Source of the DNA: Sporothrix humicola | Taxonomy: Eukaryota; Ascomycota; Sordariomycetes; Ophiostomatales; Ophiostomataceae | Length of the DNA stretch: 64,000 nucleotides | Reading direction: 5' to 3' | Assembly: GCA_021396245.1 (NCBI GenBank) | Contig: WNYE01000032.1 | Coordinates: 310,001 to 374,000, forward strand | The notes under the pieces: model-generated | Told to the model about the DNA's origin: nothing | What the model saw: the letters and a program-made list of their open reading frames with translations, nothing else | Databases searched by the model: none | In this document: in pieces, positions 22,381 to 35,110 of the stretch | Position numbering within the stretch: the first letter of the stretch is position 1 | Layout of the letters: each line of letters begins with the position of its first letter | Made by a program: the position numbers and the translations under genes

Positions 22381-24769
22381 TGGTGAAGGCTGCATCCTGC
22401 ATTATACGTTCTTCTTTCTGCTTTCTGCTCTCTGTTTTCTATTCCTTCCTGTCCCTCTATGGATTATTTTGTGCAGAATTTTCTGCGCATTGCATTACTA
22501 TCATCCCCACAAGCGAAGGCGTTTCTCTGGTTTTCCGCCACAGATCTGGCATGTCTTTTTTGCAGTATTTAGTACCTCTGTTACTCGGCATTGTATCTGC
22601 TTTTCTGCCTAATCGTTGCTCTCTGGATAATTCGTTCGAGATACCTTTTTTTGTAATCTGTATGAGCTTTCACATGGTGAAACAATGAAGCTCCTGCTCT
22701 GTGATGATTGTCTTTTAGCTATCAAATACGAATATCGATACCACAATACCTATAGCACACCCCGTGATAGTGTCCTCTTTGAACAGTGCCTAAGATGCCG
22801 TATTCTTCTCTTTCCTCCCATCCCGCCTTAAAAAAAGTTGTAGCAATGTTTCGTCGTGTTTGCAAAACCATTTCGAAAAGAAAAAATTCTGCCGTTGTGG
22901 GCCGTCACCAACCGCCCAAAAGACGCGATTTTAACGGCCGCTTTGAGGTGAATAGTGGGTATCTCCCTGGGCGGTCAGCGCCCTCGCCACTCCCAACCGC
23001 TGAAAAATTAGGAGCAGGCTCTCGCACGGACCAGGTCCCCAAGTTCTATATAATGTCGAGATGCCCCCCTTCCATTTCTAAATTTTTCTTTCTTCTTTTT
23101 TTTTCCTCATGTCGACAATACTTCAGAGAATCATTTCTATAGTTATTGTCCTCTTCTTGGTTCCTAAAAAGAGCCACAGATCCCACCCGGGTTGATGACT
23201 TTTATATCCTCGACTTGCCCATTTCTTCGCGAAAACAGCTTTTGAAGGTTTAGCCACCTTCATATTTTGACCCTCGCTCTGCCTGCAAAGGCGGCGGCCC
23301 AGGAAGCTCAACAGGGAATGCGACTTAGGTTGCCTCTTCTCTGGCTTCCAGGGGCTGTATTCAGAGGGTGGTGATGAGCTATACCCTGGACTGGAGGTCT
23401 TGTCTTTCTTTTGAAAGCGCTCTGCCAGGGTGGGTGTCGATGGACGTCTGACCGGCCTTCATTTTTTATCTCTTTTTTTTCATTGTGCTCTTGGGCTTGC
23501 CCAGGACTCGAGGAAGAAAACTATCAAATTTCGAGAGGCGGGATATAGAATATTAAACTAGCATCTGAAGGGTGAGGTATCGCCAGGTTTGGGAAAAAGA
23601 CGCAAATCATTTGAGCGCATCGCGACTTCCGTATGGTCTTGTGTATGCCATGTCTGTCGCTCTTGCCACTTGTCTGCCTGGTTGTGACTCAGAAGAAATC
23701 TGCAAACAAATACGACATAGAGAAATGGAAACTGCAATGAGGCCATCCTCCTTCCGCAAGCAGTGAGGCGAATGCCATGCTCAGGCAAGTGCAAACGAAG
23801 TGAATTGCCAACACATTTCACACACTGCGATGCTCTGCAAATTTTCGATGCCAGGCAGCAGTCACGTGCACATACCTTACTTTGGTGGACAAGGGACCAC
23901 CCACGAAAATTTTTGCAGGCTCGCACGGACCATCTATGCCTGCCTAGCGCGATTGCACCTGCCCTCAACTATTTAAATCCTACCTGGCTCCCGCACCCCC
24001 TCCAGCAGAGCTGGCTCTTTTCTTTTTCTTTTCCTCCTTTCTTCCCCATCCTAGTGCAAGGGCAGTACGCATTCAGTGAGGATTCGTCCGAGAGTGTGTT
24101 TTTGCTGGTTGAAAACTATACCTTGACCACTTCTATTGGGCCTCTGGCCCGGTAGGGAATTTTTGGCAAAAACACTTTCGTCCTTCTGGATGGGAATCCT
24201 TTTTTCATTGCAGCCGTTCCTTGCAGGAATGATGTGAAGAAGAAACAGCGACAACACGATCAGTAAACAGCGAGCAGATGAAACGTCCGACGATACTCAA
24301 ATGAAATGAAGCAAATGGACCAGTGCTTCTAATTTTATGGGTAGCTGACATTGGGGGCCAGGCTGTCGCGACGTGACGACGTGGCAGGGAAGGCGTGACC
24401 GACGCGTCGCAGCCCAACGTGATCGGCTGAGGGAACAGCTTTGCACTTTCCTCGGCGTCGACGTCGCACAGCATCAGCATCACTAGTCTTCCAGGACTTT
24501 GGAAAAGGCAGAATGTACATAGCAGTTATTGGTCGGCTCTATCGATTCCATGTAGCTTGTTATCAACATAGAGCTTGCATAGGAGCACGGTGGCCGTTGT
24601 TGATAGTCACTGTTTACTCTTGTATTCAGCTGTATACTGCTTTGTTATCGTGGATACGGCATCTGGAGTGCCTGTCAAAGCAAGTGCGAAAGCTTTACAA
24701 TCATTCGCTTGTAAACAGCGTTTGCAAATGCTGCTGCACCCTGAAAAGCTGGCACTCAAAATTCCCTGC

Positions 24770-24808
24770 CATCGCGATCAACCGTGGCAGCCAACCGTGA
24801 TCGCGATG
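24770..24808. repeat. Inverted repeat, 11-bp arms
   Basis: The arms CATCGCGATCA and TGATCGCGATG are perfect reverse complements separated by 17 nt. No flanking ORF or terminal-repeat context suggests a transposon. Confidence 0.8.
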
Positions 24809-25621
24809 CGAAGTCACGTGCAAGTGTCGTCCCAACGCATAGCACAGACTGCCGCCGTTTCATGCACATGTCTCGCCGTCACGCATTGCCCTCGTCCTGG
24901 AGGCATTCATTATTGCATTTCTCGTTCGCGGGGCTCTTGACGGCCTGTCCTGCACGGTTTCATCCCAAGAAAAGGCGCTGTCACGAGTGTCGCGCATATC
25001 TACGTCCACCTCTGTCATTATGCGCTCGGCTTACTCCGTCGCCGGCAAGAGCCCTGATAGACACCTGCCCATTGTAACATTGGCATATCAGCATGTAAGA
25101 TACGTCGTAGGAAGGCGCAAACCACGCCAGAAGATACGCCTCAGCAAACAAACAAGTGAATACGAGGCCCCGTCCCAGCTGGCCTCGCAAGGCGGCAATG
25201 GCCACAAAGTCTTTTCTACTGCAGTCGCCTCAATTCTCACCTATTCACTTATTCGATCGGCTCGTTATACGTTGATGAAAAGACAGGCAATCCGCTTTGT
25301 GCTCTCCAAATCCTTCCCATAAATATTATTGTCATCCCCAAAAGCGACACGGAGCAGTGATGCCGCTGTTGGTCGCTCTTTCTTCACAGAGAAAGAAGGC
25401 CGCTCACAGCCAGCACGCAAACGCCGCGGAAAATAGACCGCCTGCATCGTGCCTGCCTTCTCCGATTGGCTGCGACACGAAAACGGAGCGTACTCTCTAC
25501 CGTGCCCACACTGTCTTCGCACAGGTCTAGGTACGCCGGTCGCCCGCACAACACACGTGCCTGGACAAGTTTCTCTGGCCGTATGACCAAGCCAGAGGCA
25601 CACCACACCCTGCCCCAGACA

Positions 25622-25635
25622 CCCCCCCCCCCCCC
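25622..25635. repeat. C14 homopolymer
   Basis: A run of 14 C within a pyrimidine-rich tract. Its length may be miscalled. Confidence 0.85.
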
Positions 25636-26889
25636 TTCCCTCTCTTTCTTTCCTTCCTTCCTCTCTCCTTCCAGCGCTGTCGCCTCGCCCCTTCCTTGCC
25701 TGGCACGCTGTTGCTGTCCCCTGTTCGCCCTGTGTGTCTACTTCCGCCCACGCTTTCTTCCCACACCACACCTTCCAAACCCCCCATTTCCGTTCCCCTA
25801 CGCTCCTTCCTCAGTGCCCTCTCCTCCCTTTTTTGCCCAGTTTCGCGCTCAGTCCACCCCGTCCACCAGCACCTGCCGCCCGCCATCCGCTGTTTCCCCT
25901 GCCAGGACGCCCAGAAAGGGCGAAACTTAATCATCACTGACTTCATTTCCCCCTGCCAACTTTTCTCCTCTTCTCATCCTCTCTCTCTCAACCATCTCCA
26001 GCCTCGATCTCTATCGGCAACCCCAGACAACGAGCGCACACCCCTACGGCACCCTTTCGCTCAATCGTTTGACCCTACCGCCTCCGACCCGACGACTCCG
26101 ATCGCCTGTTTCTTTCTCACATCGATTTTTGTCTGTCGCCACACAGTCCCAACGACGGTTTTCTCTCTCTCCCTCTCCTTCTCTCACGACTATCACGACG
26201 AACGCATCCACGACGAAGAGCGACAAGATAGTAATCTCTGTCTCTCGATTGGCATCGTCTCTCTGATTGCTCTCAGTCTCTTTTCGACGCACGGCCGCGA
26301 TACGCCGTCTCCCATCCGGCCCAGCGACATCGTATTTTCATTTCGGCATCGGAATACCCTCGGTTCTCAGAAACCATCAGGGCGGCATCCCCAGCGAACG
26401 ACGGGCTTTCCATCCTCATCGCTGCCTCCCGACTCTCGCGATCAATCCATCGAATCGCGTGAATCTCTTTTTCCATCGCCATCGAATCGCCCGAGGCTGC
26501 CCCAACGCCTCTCAACCGCTCCATCTGGCGCTGTTGTTGTAGTCGGCCGTCCGCCTCTCCGGCGTGGCGATTGCGCATTGTCGCTCTCCATCGCTCTCAT
26601 CATCCTCATCGTTTCTGTTTCGCTTCATCGCCGACTCGCTTTGTCGCTTTCAGGTCTTTGAGTTGTTGAGTCTTTGTTTTTTTGGAGGCTTTCGGCACTT
26701 TATTGGTCGTATCGCTTTTCTTCCTTTTCACTCCCTTTGTCTGTGATTGATATCCGCTTTGTCGCGTTTCTCTCTCTCGCACACACTTCCTCTCTCTCTT
26801 CTTGACCGGTCTCTTCTGGTCACGTTGACTCCGACGGCCCAGGACCACAAAACGCAAAACTTTTGCAACGTCCTCGCCTGCCTTCAGCC

Positions 26890-28316
26890 ATGTCCTTCCA
26901 TCCTCAGACCCCGCAGAGTCCCTCCCAGTTCTCCCCGATCACGTCCGACCCGCTGTCCGGAACATCAAACGCGTCGGTCGTGACCACCAGCAACTCCATC
27001 AATACCAACATTCACGGCGGCTCCTTCTCGTCAACGTCTGCCGCCACGCCATCCACCCTGCCAACGCCCGCACACAGCGTCAACGGCTCCGGCTCCGGCT
27101 CCGGCTTTGGTTCTGCCGACGCCGTCCACGGCAGCCCCGGTGCCGACTCCCCACACAAGCGGAAGCGGCAACTCGAAGACGCAGGAGACCTCGCTCACGG
27201 AACCAAGAAAGTCCACATGGAGGGCCAGCAGCGGCTGGACTTTGAGGCCTTGCATCAAGATGTTGGAGAGAAGTATCTTGTTGGCAGCAAGCGTAAGACT
27301 TTTCCCCCTCCTCCCCCTTTCCTTTACTTCATGCCCCTATCGTCCTTTTCAAAACCCCATCACGTCCCCTCTCGGTACAAGTGTACGCCATTGTTATTAT
27401 GCCATTAAATGATGCTACAAACCAAGGATTCGTCCAAAGACTTGTGTTAACGCTGGGCTTCTTTTCTCGACATATAGCTCATCGGCCATCATTCCCTCCG
27501 CTATCGGAAGATCTATTTGCAATGTTCAACTTGACCGGAATCGCCGGCGAGGTTGCAAGAACACTGCCAAACGGCGAGAAGAATGCCATGCGCAAGACGT
27601 ACAAGGGTTACATGAAGAAGCTAGGCGTGTCAGGCCATTTCGAGCCAATAAAGCGGGAAGAGGGCGATGAAAGCGATTTCATGCGCTTGATCAGCGAGGC
27701 CGACGACTCGTGGCAAGCGCGGCAGGTTAAGACGAAGGACATTCGCTACGGCCTGCTCGGCGACGTCGAGGCCGACCTGCGGCAAGCCATGATGATGAAC
27801 AAGGGTCCCATCCCTAAGGCAATCTGGGACAGCTCTGTTCTCGGTGATCTTGCACCAGAGAAGCTCGCATCGATTGGTGCCCGGCCATCGTCGGTCCGGG
27901 GCACTGCGCCCAACACACCGCTCCACCCAGCCGTGGCACGGTCCAAGGTGCAACAGCCGTCGTCGTTGTCTGCCAGTGGTGCTGGTGCGGGCACTTCGGC
28001 AGGCGGTGTAGACGCGTCTCGGCCGCGTCGTGTGAACAAGAAACGGAGCTATGGTGAAAACAGCTTCGAGGGCTACGGCGAGGGCTTCCCTGATGATGAC
28101 GGCGGCGACGGCGGCTACTCCACGGGCGAGGGCGACGGCCCAAGCCACAAACGGAGAAAAAAGGTGCATATTCCCGAAGACGATGGCTCTCTTCTTCTTC
28201 GTGGCTGCTCCTACAGTGATACTAACGTGTTTTTGCAGAACGGAACACCGACGGCTCAATACAATTCGGCGCCGGTGCGGCAGCAGAGCTACGGCCCCGG
28301 TATGGTCGGCGCCTAG
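26890..28316 (+). CDS. MED19: Mediator complex subunit 19 (Rox3/MED19)
   Basis: I model three exons: 26890-27292, 27478-28163 and 28239-28316, giving 388 residues. Intron 1 (185 nt) runs GTAAGA to CATATAG and restores KPHRPSFPPLSEDLF; intron 2 (75 nt) runs GTGCAT to CTAACGTGTTTTTGCAG. The N-terminus MSFHPQTPQSPSQFSP is typical of filamentous fungal MED19. The conserved core is DLFAMFNLTGIAGEVART, the Lys-rich MRKTYKGYMKKLGVSG and the RSYGENSFEGYGEGFPDDD block. Basic patches SPHKRKRQ and SHKRRKK are likely nuclear signals. MED19 sits in the head/middle region of Mediator and links regulators to RNA polymerase II. The upstream TTG-initiated extension was rejected because the family begins at MSFHPQ. 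Intron 2 is a multiple of three without an in-frame stop, so its retention would add 25 residues. Confidence 0.92.
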
Positions 28317-30070
28317 GAGGCCAGACTCACGGTCTAGAAGGGTTTTTCCTTTCTGATACTACGCAACCCGCAGCGGCGCCCGAGTATGTCGTGGCAGGCT
28401 GATGCCTCGGGGCATCCGCTACGGTGGGACACGCATGTTATAATGGCAGTTACTCACTCCTCACTTGAATATTCTTGTGTGGTAATGTGTGCCCAGTTAC
28501 AAGCATAGCTCGGCCTATCACTCTTGCTACAGACGCTTGAGAAACACAGCGCCCTTATAAACGAGGCCTCTGTTTTTATGCCGGTCTCCATAAATGCCTG
28601 CGGTTTGTTAACCATAACTGGCCCTTTCACACCGTTCCTACTGATGCAACAGGAGGGCAAGTCTACGTCTACAAGTCGACCATCATGGACCCGTCTCTTA
28701 TTGTTGCTTCTCGTTGCTTCTTACCAGGCTTCTAGCCAACCGACTTTGTCCGATGGTCCTGTTTTCGCTATGTCCTCCCATTACACATCTGCTCCAATAT
28801 CTTGTTGTCTCTCTTTTTCTATCATTTTCCATTGTTGTTTTCTTCTTTTTTTGGATTCTTTCACAGCATGGCGTTGGGGCAAAAACTACTTTCATACTTA
28901 TCCTACATACATTTGCACATTGTTTTTCAAATCGGTTTCTTTTGCTGCTCTTCTTTGGCTTCGGGCACCTGTTATATTTCTACCTGTTACTGTTCCTGTG
29001 GCATCCTTTATCAGTGGACATTCTTCTCTCACTCACATCCACCGTTCACCTCTCTTGGGAGGAGTGACAGGTGTTGGGCCTGAGAGAGGATCCCACGGAG
29101 CATTATATCTATTTTGCAATTCTTTACGACACGGGGGGAACGCCCTACCAAAAAAAAAAAAATACACGCAGCCTTGGGCAAGCAAGGGCCATGGATGGGG
29201 ACTCGGACGAGAAGAATGAGATCCCCTTGTTTGGGTTGTTTTCTTTTTTTTTTTTCCTGTTTATTCTGTTTCTTATGTTGCTCGCGAGGGACACGGTCAA
29301 AGGAGCCAAGGTCTATCAAAAATGGGGGATCAGAGTTCTTGTTTTGCTTTTGCCTTTTGTTAACTTGTTGGTTTTGTTGTGGTTTGATGACAACCATGTT
29401 TCCGATTTCTCCTGACTGTTTACTTGCACCTGGTTTTGATGGGCAGAAAGCCCCCTTTATCGTTTCTCTTGTTTTTTGTTTCTTCGTTTCAATTTTTTCT
29501 TTTCCTTTTTTTTTCAACTCGAGACGAGCCAACACGCCGTCATCGTTGTTTCACTGTTCCTGTTTCTGCTATAACAGTCCACCAGTCGTTGGCCCTTTGC
29601 TCTCTCATGAGACAAAGCATCGCGATATCAGAATGACCAAAAAAATTTCAAACCAAGACCAGTCGAATGAGTGTATATGAAGCCTTCGACGTATAAGGTT
29701 CTATGTTGTGCGTGGAATATGTAGACATATTGTAAGCCTTGGTGGCATGCCATGTGTAAAGTACGGCATAAGCCCACGATGGGCCTCATATGTATGTTGT
29801 GTGTGTTCAGTCCCTTATCTGGTCAAACCATTTGGATAGTCGGCGTTTGTGAAGTGGTTCGTACATATGATAACTGAGCTTCGCTGTTCAAGACATTTAT
29901 ATATCACGGTTATTATGTATTCATATTCATCCTGTCTAAGTTTCTCTTTTCTCTAGGTCTGTCAACTTCTTCGTCTATATGTTCACTTGTTTTCTGTGTG
30001 GGTGTAAAGTGTAGATTTTAATTTATATCTGTTATCATCCATCTATTTGTTTTGTATATGGGATCTTCTG

Positions 30071-30092
30071 AAAAAAAAAAAAAAAAAAAAAA
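30071..30092. repeat. A22 homopolymer
   Basis: Twenty-two consecutive A followed by an A-rich, T-interrupted segment to about 30130. No element body with a matching target duplication is evident upstream. Confidence 0.85.
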
Positions 30093-30881
30093 GTAATAAA
30101 AAATAAAACAAAATAAATGAACAAAAACACTAACACAAACAAGAAAAAATGACGAAAGAGACAAATAAGGTCTTCGTTATGACAGCGAAGAAACAAGCAA
30201 CCCAATTTTGTCTCCTTAACTCAAGCCAAAAGGCCAACGACTCGACGACTCTCACGACCAGAAGAAAGTGAGCCTGAACGATGTACATTCAATGTTACAG
30301 ACTGAATAGTATTGCACTCATTATGAGCTATCACAAATACACGTTTATATGAAGCCCACCTACAGAATGAGCATATTGCATGTCTCTCTTTAACACGCTG
30401 AGTGCTCAGTTGCAATACGCACTCCACCAAAACTCAAAACATTCATAATGCCCACCCAAGCTGTCATTCAAAATGCTCAATTCTACGCACACGACCCATG
30501 ATACTTTTCCTGACATTTACGTGCAGGTCAAAATGGCGGTTGACAACTAACTACCCTTTCCCAATTCTGTCGTCAGTTGTCTGAGACGACGACGATGTTC
30601 TGGAATATTGTCGATCCGGAGGGGCCCATCCGGCCATGGACGCCGATCTCCCATTCCCAGAACAGAAAAGAACGGACGACGAATCCCCCCAAAATTCAAG
30701 ACCAAAAATAAAACGGACAGGAAGGAAAGGAGATCAACACCAACGCAGGTCTCGCTAGTTGAAGTGATGCGCGCTGCAAATGAACTGGTATGTTCTGGGC
30801 CTCGAGGCACGCATCTGTTTAACATATGTAAAAACATCGCACACTTCAATCCGCTTCGTCGAAACGCACAAAACAGTTTAT

Positions 30882-30907
30882 CTCTCTCTCTCTCTCCCTC
30901 TCTCTCA
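30882..30907. repeat. Imperfect (CT)n microsatellite
   Basis: A CT run with one CCC interruption. Confidence 0.85.
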
Positions 30908-32121
30908 ATTGTCGCTCGAAACGGACGCGCAACGATTACGAGTATGCACGGTGGATATTAATACTTTGACCCTTTTCTGGCCTGTGGTTTGTCTGAATGG
31001 CCTGGGCCTGTGAACACGAAATGAAAAGCAAATAAGATCACAGGTGAAAAGGCAGAGGAAAACGCACCAAAATGACCAAAAATATCCATGAGCCCTTGCT
31101 AGTTCGTCGTCTGAAACTGACCATCGCTCGAGTCTCTTGCAACGGTCTTTTTCGACGACTTTCTTCTCCTATTTTGGCTGGGGCCTGTGGACGGTTGTTT
31201 GCCCGCCTCTCGCCCGCAGTAGCCAAGGAAAAAAAAACAAGCCATTAACGGCTAGGGTCCAGGGCACCGATGTGACCTTGCCCCTGGCCTTGGAGTCCAT
31301 CGAGTCCCACCAACGAGAGATATTTTCAGCATTTTCCAGCGCCATGACAAGCAGGCATCGGGTGATGGACCGAGATACAAAATAAGATACAACAATGCCA
31401 CGGATACTAAAACGAGGACACGACAACGACAGCAAGGCGACGTGGCGTGCAGACGACGCGCTGGCATTGATGTCGAGCCTTTGTCTCTGTAGTATTGTGG
31501 TTTGTGCTGTGACGAAAAATAAGAGTAGAGAAAACACTTATCAACTCCACAAAAACGATGTATTCTCAATGGGAGGCTCTATGAATGTTTGGGTCCCGTA
31601 CCCAGTAAAGTCGGGCCAAATACCCGCCAAGACGGCCATTCTCAGGGCACAAGATCTCGTATCGAACGCGCGTTCTTCGAGGACAAGCTTTTGTCTGTCT
31701 TGCCTGCTTGCAATGAGATGGGAACGAAAAGATGAGAGAAATACTCGTATCGTAACAAAGACAGAATAAAACGTGAAGGAGTGACCAGGCGTATATCGAA
31801 GAACAGAAAGAAGCCACAATGTGCGCATTCTGCAGATACTTACATACTCAGTAGTACTTTAAAGGATGGGCCGCATCGGGTGCTTGAATGTGCCAATATG
31901 GATGCATCCTGCAGCGACAAGCGGGCAGCAACGGCTCTGCCCTGCTTTGCCTGAATGCAGGCGGTGGACGACGGGAACAGAAATAAAAATAGAGAAATAG
32001 CAGAGGTGAATAAGGAAACGAACAACAGCCAAAAAGAAGAAATGATGAAAAAGAAAGGAAAACAATCTATTTTCATTTCGACTCCATCCCTCGCGTCAGC
32101 AAGAACAAGAAACAAAAAAAA

Positions 32122-32135
32122 AGAGAGAGAGAGAG
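32122..32135. repeat. (AG)n microsatellite
   Basis: A short AG run directly after an A tract. Confidence 0.8.
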
Positions 32136-32362
32136 TCTTCTGCATCTTCAGCCTCTCCGTTTGTTTCTGCTTCTTCCCTTTCCGGTGTTCGCTCTCGTGG
32201 GGTTCTCATTTTTGAGTTCATCTCTTCTTCTCGTTCGTCCCTTTCTCGTCTTCCCGTGTCCTCGTGGCAGGCTGTCGTGCTGCATTTCCCGTTCCACTGC
32301 AGCGCTTGACAGCAGGGCATTCCTGCACTCCTTTCTCTTGTCTTGCCCGACATAAGAAGATC

Positions 32363-32381
32363 AGAGAGAGAGAGAGAGAGA
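32363..32381. repeat. (AG)n microsatellite
   Basis: An AG run of about nine units followed by an A tract, resembling the one 240 bp upstream. Confidence 0.85.
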
Positions 32382-33979
32382 AAAAAGACAAGCCTGGCCA
32401 ACTTGTGATCCCAGCTCATCGTGCTCCGTCAACAGTCCTGCCCATCCCTCATCTCATCTTTCTCTCTTTCCCAGAACCCACCCATCGTCACACCAGAATA
32501 GACACCTGGACCCTGGCTGGACCACTCTCCCACTTTCTCGATCTTGTGGCGTTGCCCAGGCCGCGCCGCCCTGGTGGACTCTTTTCGTGGTTTCCTTTCT
32601 CTTTGTCTTGTATTCTTTTCGCAGGCGGAGTAATAATTGCAGGAGGAATTGAGTTCGTCGTACCACATTTGTCTGCATGGGGCACAAGAGTACTTCTTTT
32701 TGATGAAAACAACTGCGCATTCTGGTGCCATTGGGAAGTACACATCGCGATGGGGCGTCGCATTATTGGGGGCCAGATACCTTTGGACAAAGTATCTTTC
32801 TATCTTTTCCCGTAGTTCTGATGTGCAGCCGATAATGGTCCATAACGTCGATAGTCGATATGTGGTTTGTCGTATCATAGCGCCATGCACCATGCCTCAC
32901 TGCGTGCTTTTTGAGTTTTTTTGAGTGCCCGTCTGACCTCTGGCCATTCGTACCTGCAGGCTGCGTGCCAATTGCTCTTTTTTCGCTCTTGCCCCGTCCA
33001 CTCTGGATATTTCTTCGCACTTTCCACGAGCCTGCATTCTGCACCTTCTTGGCATTTTAGTTTCTCGATTTCTTTCCCGCGTTCTTTCGCTCCTGCCTCG
33101 CGAGGGAAGAAAACCAACAGAATGCAGTAGCAAAAAAAGGAAAGAAACAAAAGATATTCAAAGACACTGCCTCGTGCCTTCTGTATTTTCAGTTTGTCTT
33201 CAAGGTGGAACTTTCATTGATGTTGATTGGCTAGCAACCCCATCCAGCCCTGGTTCCTTCCATCTTCATCGTCCTACCAAGCGAAATTGGGCCGTTGGCC
33301 TGTGCCTGGCCTGTGCCCTTTCTCTGCTTTTTTGCAGCCTCCTTCTCTTCTTCCTGCTGTCTTGTTGCTATTTCCCGCTGTCTTGTGGCTGCCAGACCTG
33401 TTCCTTCCATGGCATCCATCCCATGTCGGCAAGAACGTCTCCACTACGCTAGACCCATTCTTCTGTGGCCGAATACGACACCAGACCCTCACAGTCCACT
33501 CACCAGGCCCTGTCCTTCCCAAGAATCAAATTTCCCTTTGTGGTCCCCCCAGTTCTGTACGGACTGGCCTTGTTCGTTCCTGCTATTTTCTTCGTCGACT
33601 TTGTCAACGAGGTGTCCCACGCTAAGACACTCCCGTAATAAAAATAAATCTTGGCTGGCAGGTGCTCTGTTTGCCAGGACGAAAACGCGTTGTAACTTGC
33701 GTGCATTTAACAAGTTTTTCAGTCAATTATTGCAGCAATAACGGCAATAACAGCAATTGCAGCATGCGTTCCTGTATTACTACCGCATCTTATTGGCCTG
33801 GTGGCCGATGCGACGCAAGGATTACGCCGTGCGGAGCTCGATTTTTGTTCCTGAAGAAAGAAGAAAGCCCAGTTTTGTTTTGTTTCCCCCCAGGAAAGTA
33901 GCCAGTCCCAGCGCGCGCCGTAATTCGCACCTTCCTGCACCACATCCACTCACCCACCCACACCACTTTCCTTCTGTGC

Positions 33980-34486
33980 ATGCCTTGCCTGTTTCTTTGG
34001 TTCTCTTTTTGCCGTGGGTGCCTCCCCATTCGCTGCTTCCCCTTTTTTGCGTTTTTGCCTTCTGGGCGGTCGTCGTTTCCTCTTTTCCTTTTTCGTCCTG
34101 ATTTTCCCTTTCTCGATCTTCGTCTGTCATCCTCTCGTGTTCTCTCTTTTCTCCCCTTCTCCTCCTCTCTTCCCTTCCCCCTCCTCGCCACCGCTCCGCC
34201 AACCTCACGGAACCCACCCCTATGTGCGAGATCCAGCGGCATCTCCTCTGACGATGAGGAGCTGGAGAGGGACGCCGAAGACCGAAGACGACACCGCAGC
34301 CGCATAACAAAGGAAGCCGACGATCCTTCAGTCAAAATCGACGACAACCCGCGACCACCGAGTTGGACAGGACAGGACATTCACGACATCGACGAAAACA
34401 ACTTCTCAAGCCAGCCCACGACGGCGATCACGAGAATGGACTGCGTCAGTCAAGTCACTGCAACCACCACCTCTCACCCACAATAA
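33980..34486 (+). other. Possible small ORF or uORF (168 codons), doubtful
   Basis: An ATG-initiated frame whose first half is a low-complexity Phe/Leu/Pro/Ser translation of a C/T tract. Its second half (from GISSDDEELERDAEDRR to DIHDIDENN) has a charged, protein-like composition. No domain is recognised. It lies about 600 bp before the Ser/Thr-rich membrane protein on the same strand, so it could be a leader ORF, an unrecognised exon or chance. Confidence 0.2.
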
Positions 34487-35110
34487 CACACTGCCGCTCG
34501 AGGCCTATTCTCATTCTCTCATTCTCTCGCTCTTTTGATATTTCGATATTTCGATCTCTCGTTATCTTTCCCCAGCCTTCTTCTGGCACCACGCTCTTTT
34601 TGGATTTCAATTTTTGATTGTTCGATTCGGAATTTGATTTTTTACTCGGGGCCTCTGCGAGGATTCTGTTTACTTTTCGGACCTCTCTGGCATTGGCAAC
34701 CGTTCGTCAACCACTTTCTCTTGCGTCTCAACGCATCTTTTTTGAAACGAAACACACCGAATTATACAAACAAAAAAATCATCTACACATCTCCCACACC
34801 TGGGAAAACCAACAACCACACTCGTTTTTTTAGGGAACCGCTGAACGGCAAACCCATCAACGCTCTTTTTTTTCAAAACACAAACAACACGACCCTCGCT
34901 CGTTTTCCATTCATTCGTTCCGTCTATTCGACATTCACATTTTCATTTTCTTATCTCGACTCCTGATATCTTTTATACAACTACCACCGGCATCGTATTT
35001 TGTTGTCGTATTTTGTACCGCCTCACCGGAAACGAAACGCAACATATTGTATTCACCAAAAATATACGGACGCTAGGCCCTCGTCTTTGCCTGCTCCGCC
35101 TCCTTTCACG

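Larger units (their letters stand above)
22381..26889. other. Long intergenic region upstream of MED19; no gene seen
   Basis: Bases 22381-25600 are unique, mixed sequence with no recognisable product in any frame. They hold an 11-bp inverted repeat (24770-24808) and two copies of the decamer GTCACGTGCA (23871-23880, 24813-24822) with a CACGTG E-box core. Bases 25620-26880 are extremely C/T-rich on the plus strand and fit the promoter and leader of MED19. A 14-C run is at 25622-25635. Confidence 0.5.
28317..35110. other. 6.8-kb intergenic region; no convincing gene
   Basis: This is the longest gene-free stretch. It is a mosaic of T-rich tracts (28700-29550), an AT-rich segment with a 22-A run (29700-30200), several CT/GA microsatellites (30880-32400) and a C/T-rich stretch (32100-35100) leading into the next gene. 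Open frames overlap on both strands and are low-complexity. The only frame with protein-like composition is 33980-34486, treated separately. A non-coding RNA cannot be excluded without transcripts. Confidence 0.5.

Noticed and set aside
25696..26661. 321-codon plus-strand open frame upstream of MED19
   Set aside because: It starts at TTG. Its translation is almost entirely Ser/Pro/Leu/Phe/Arg from a C/T tract and no domain is seen. It is best read as MED19 leader and promoter.
30071..30092. A22 run as the tail of a LINE or SINE
   Set aside because: I found no polymerase III boxes, no reverse-transcriptase frame and no flanking target-site duplication.
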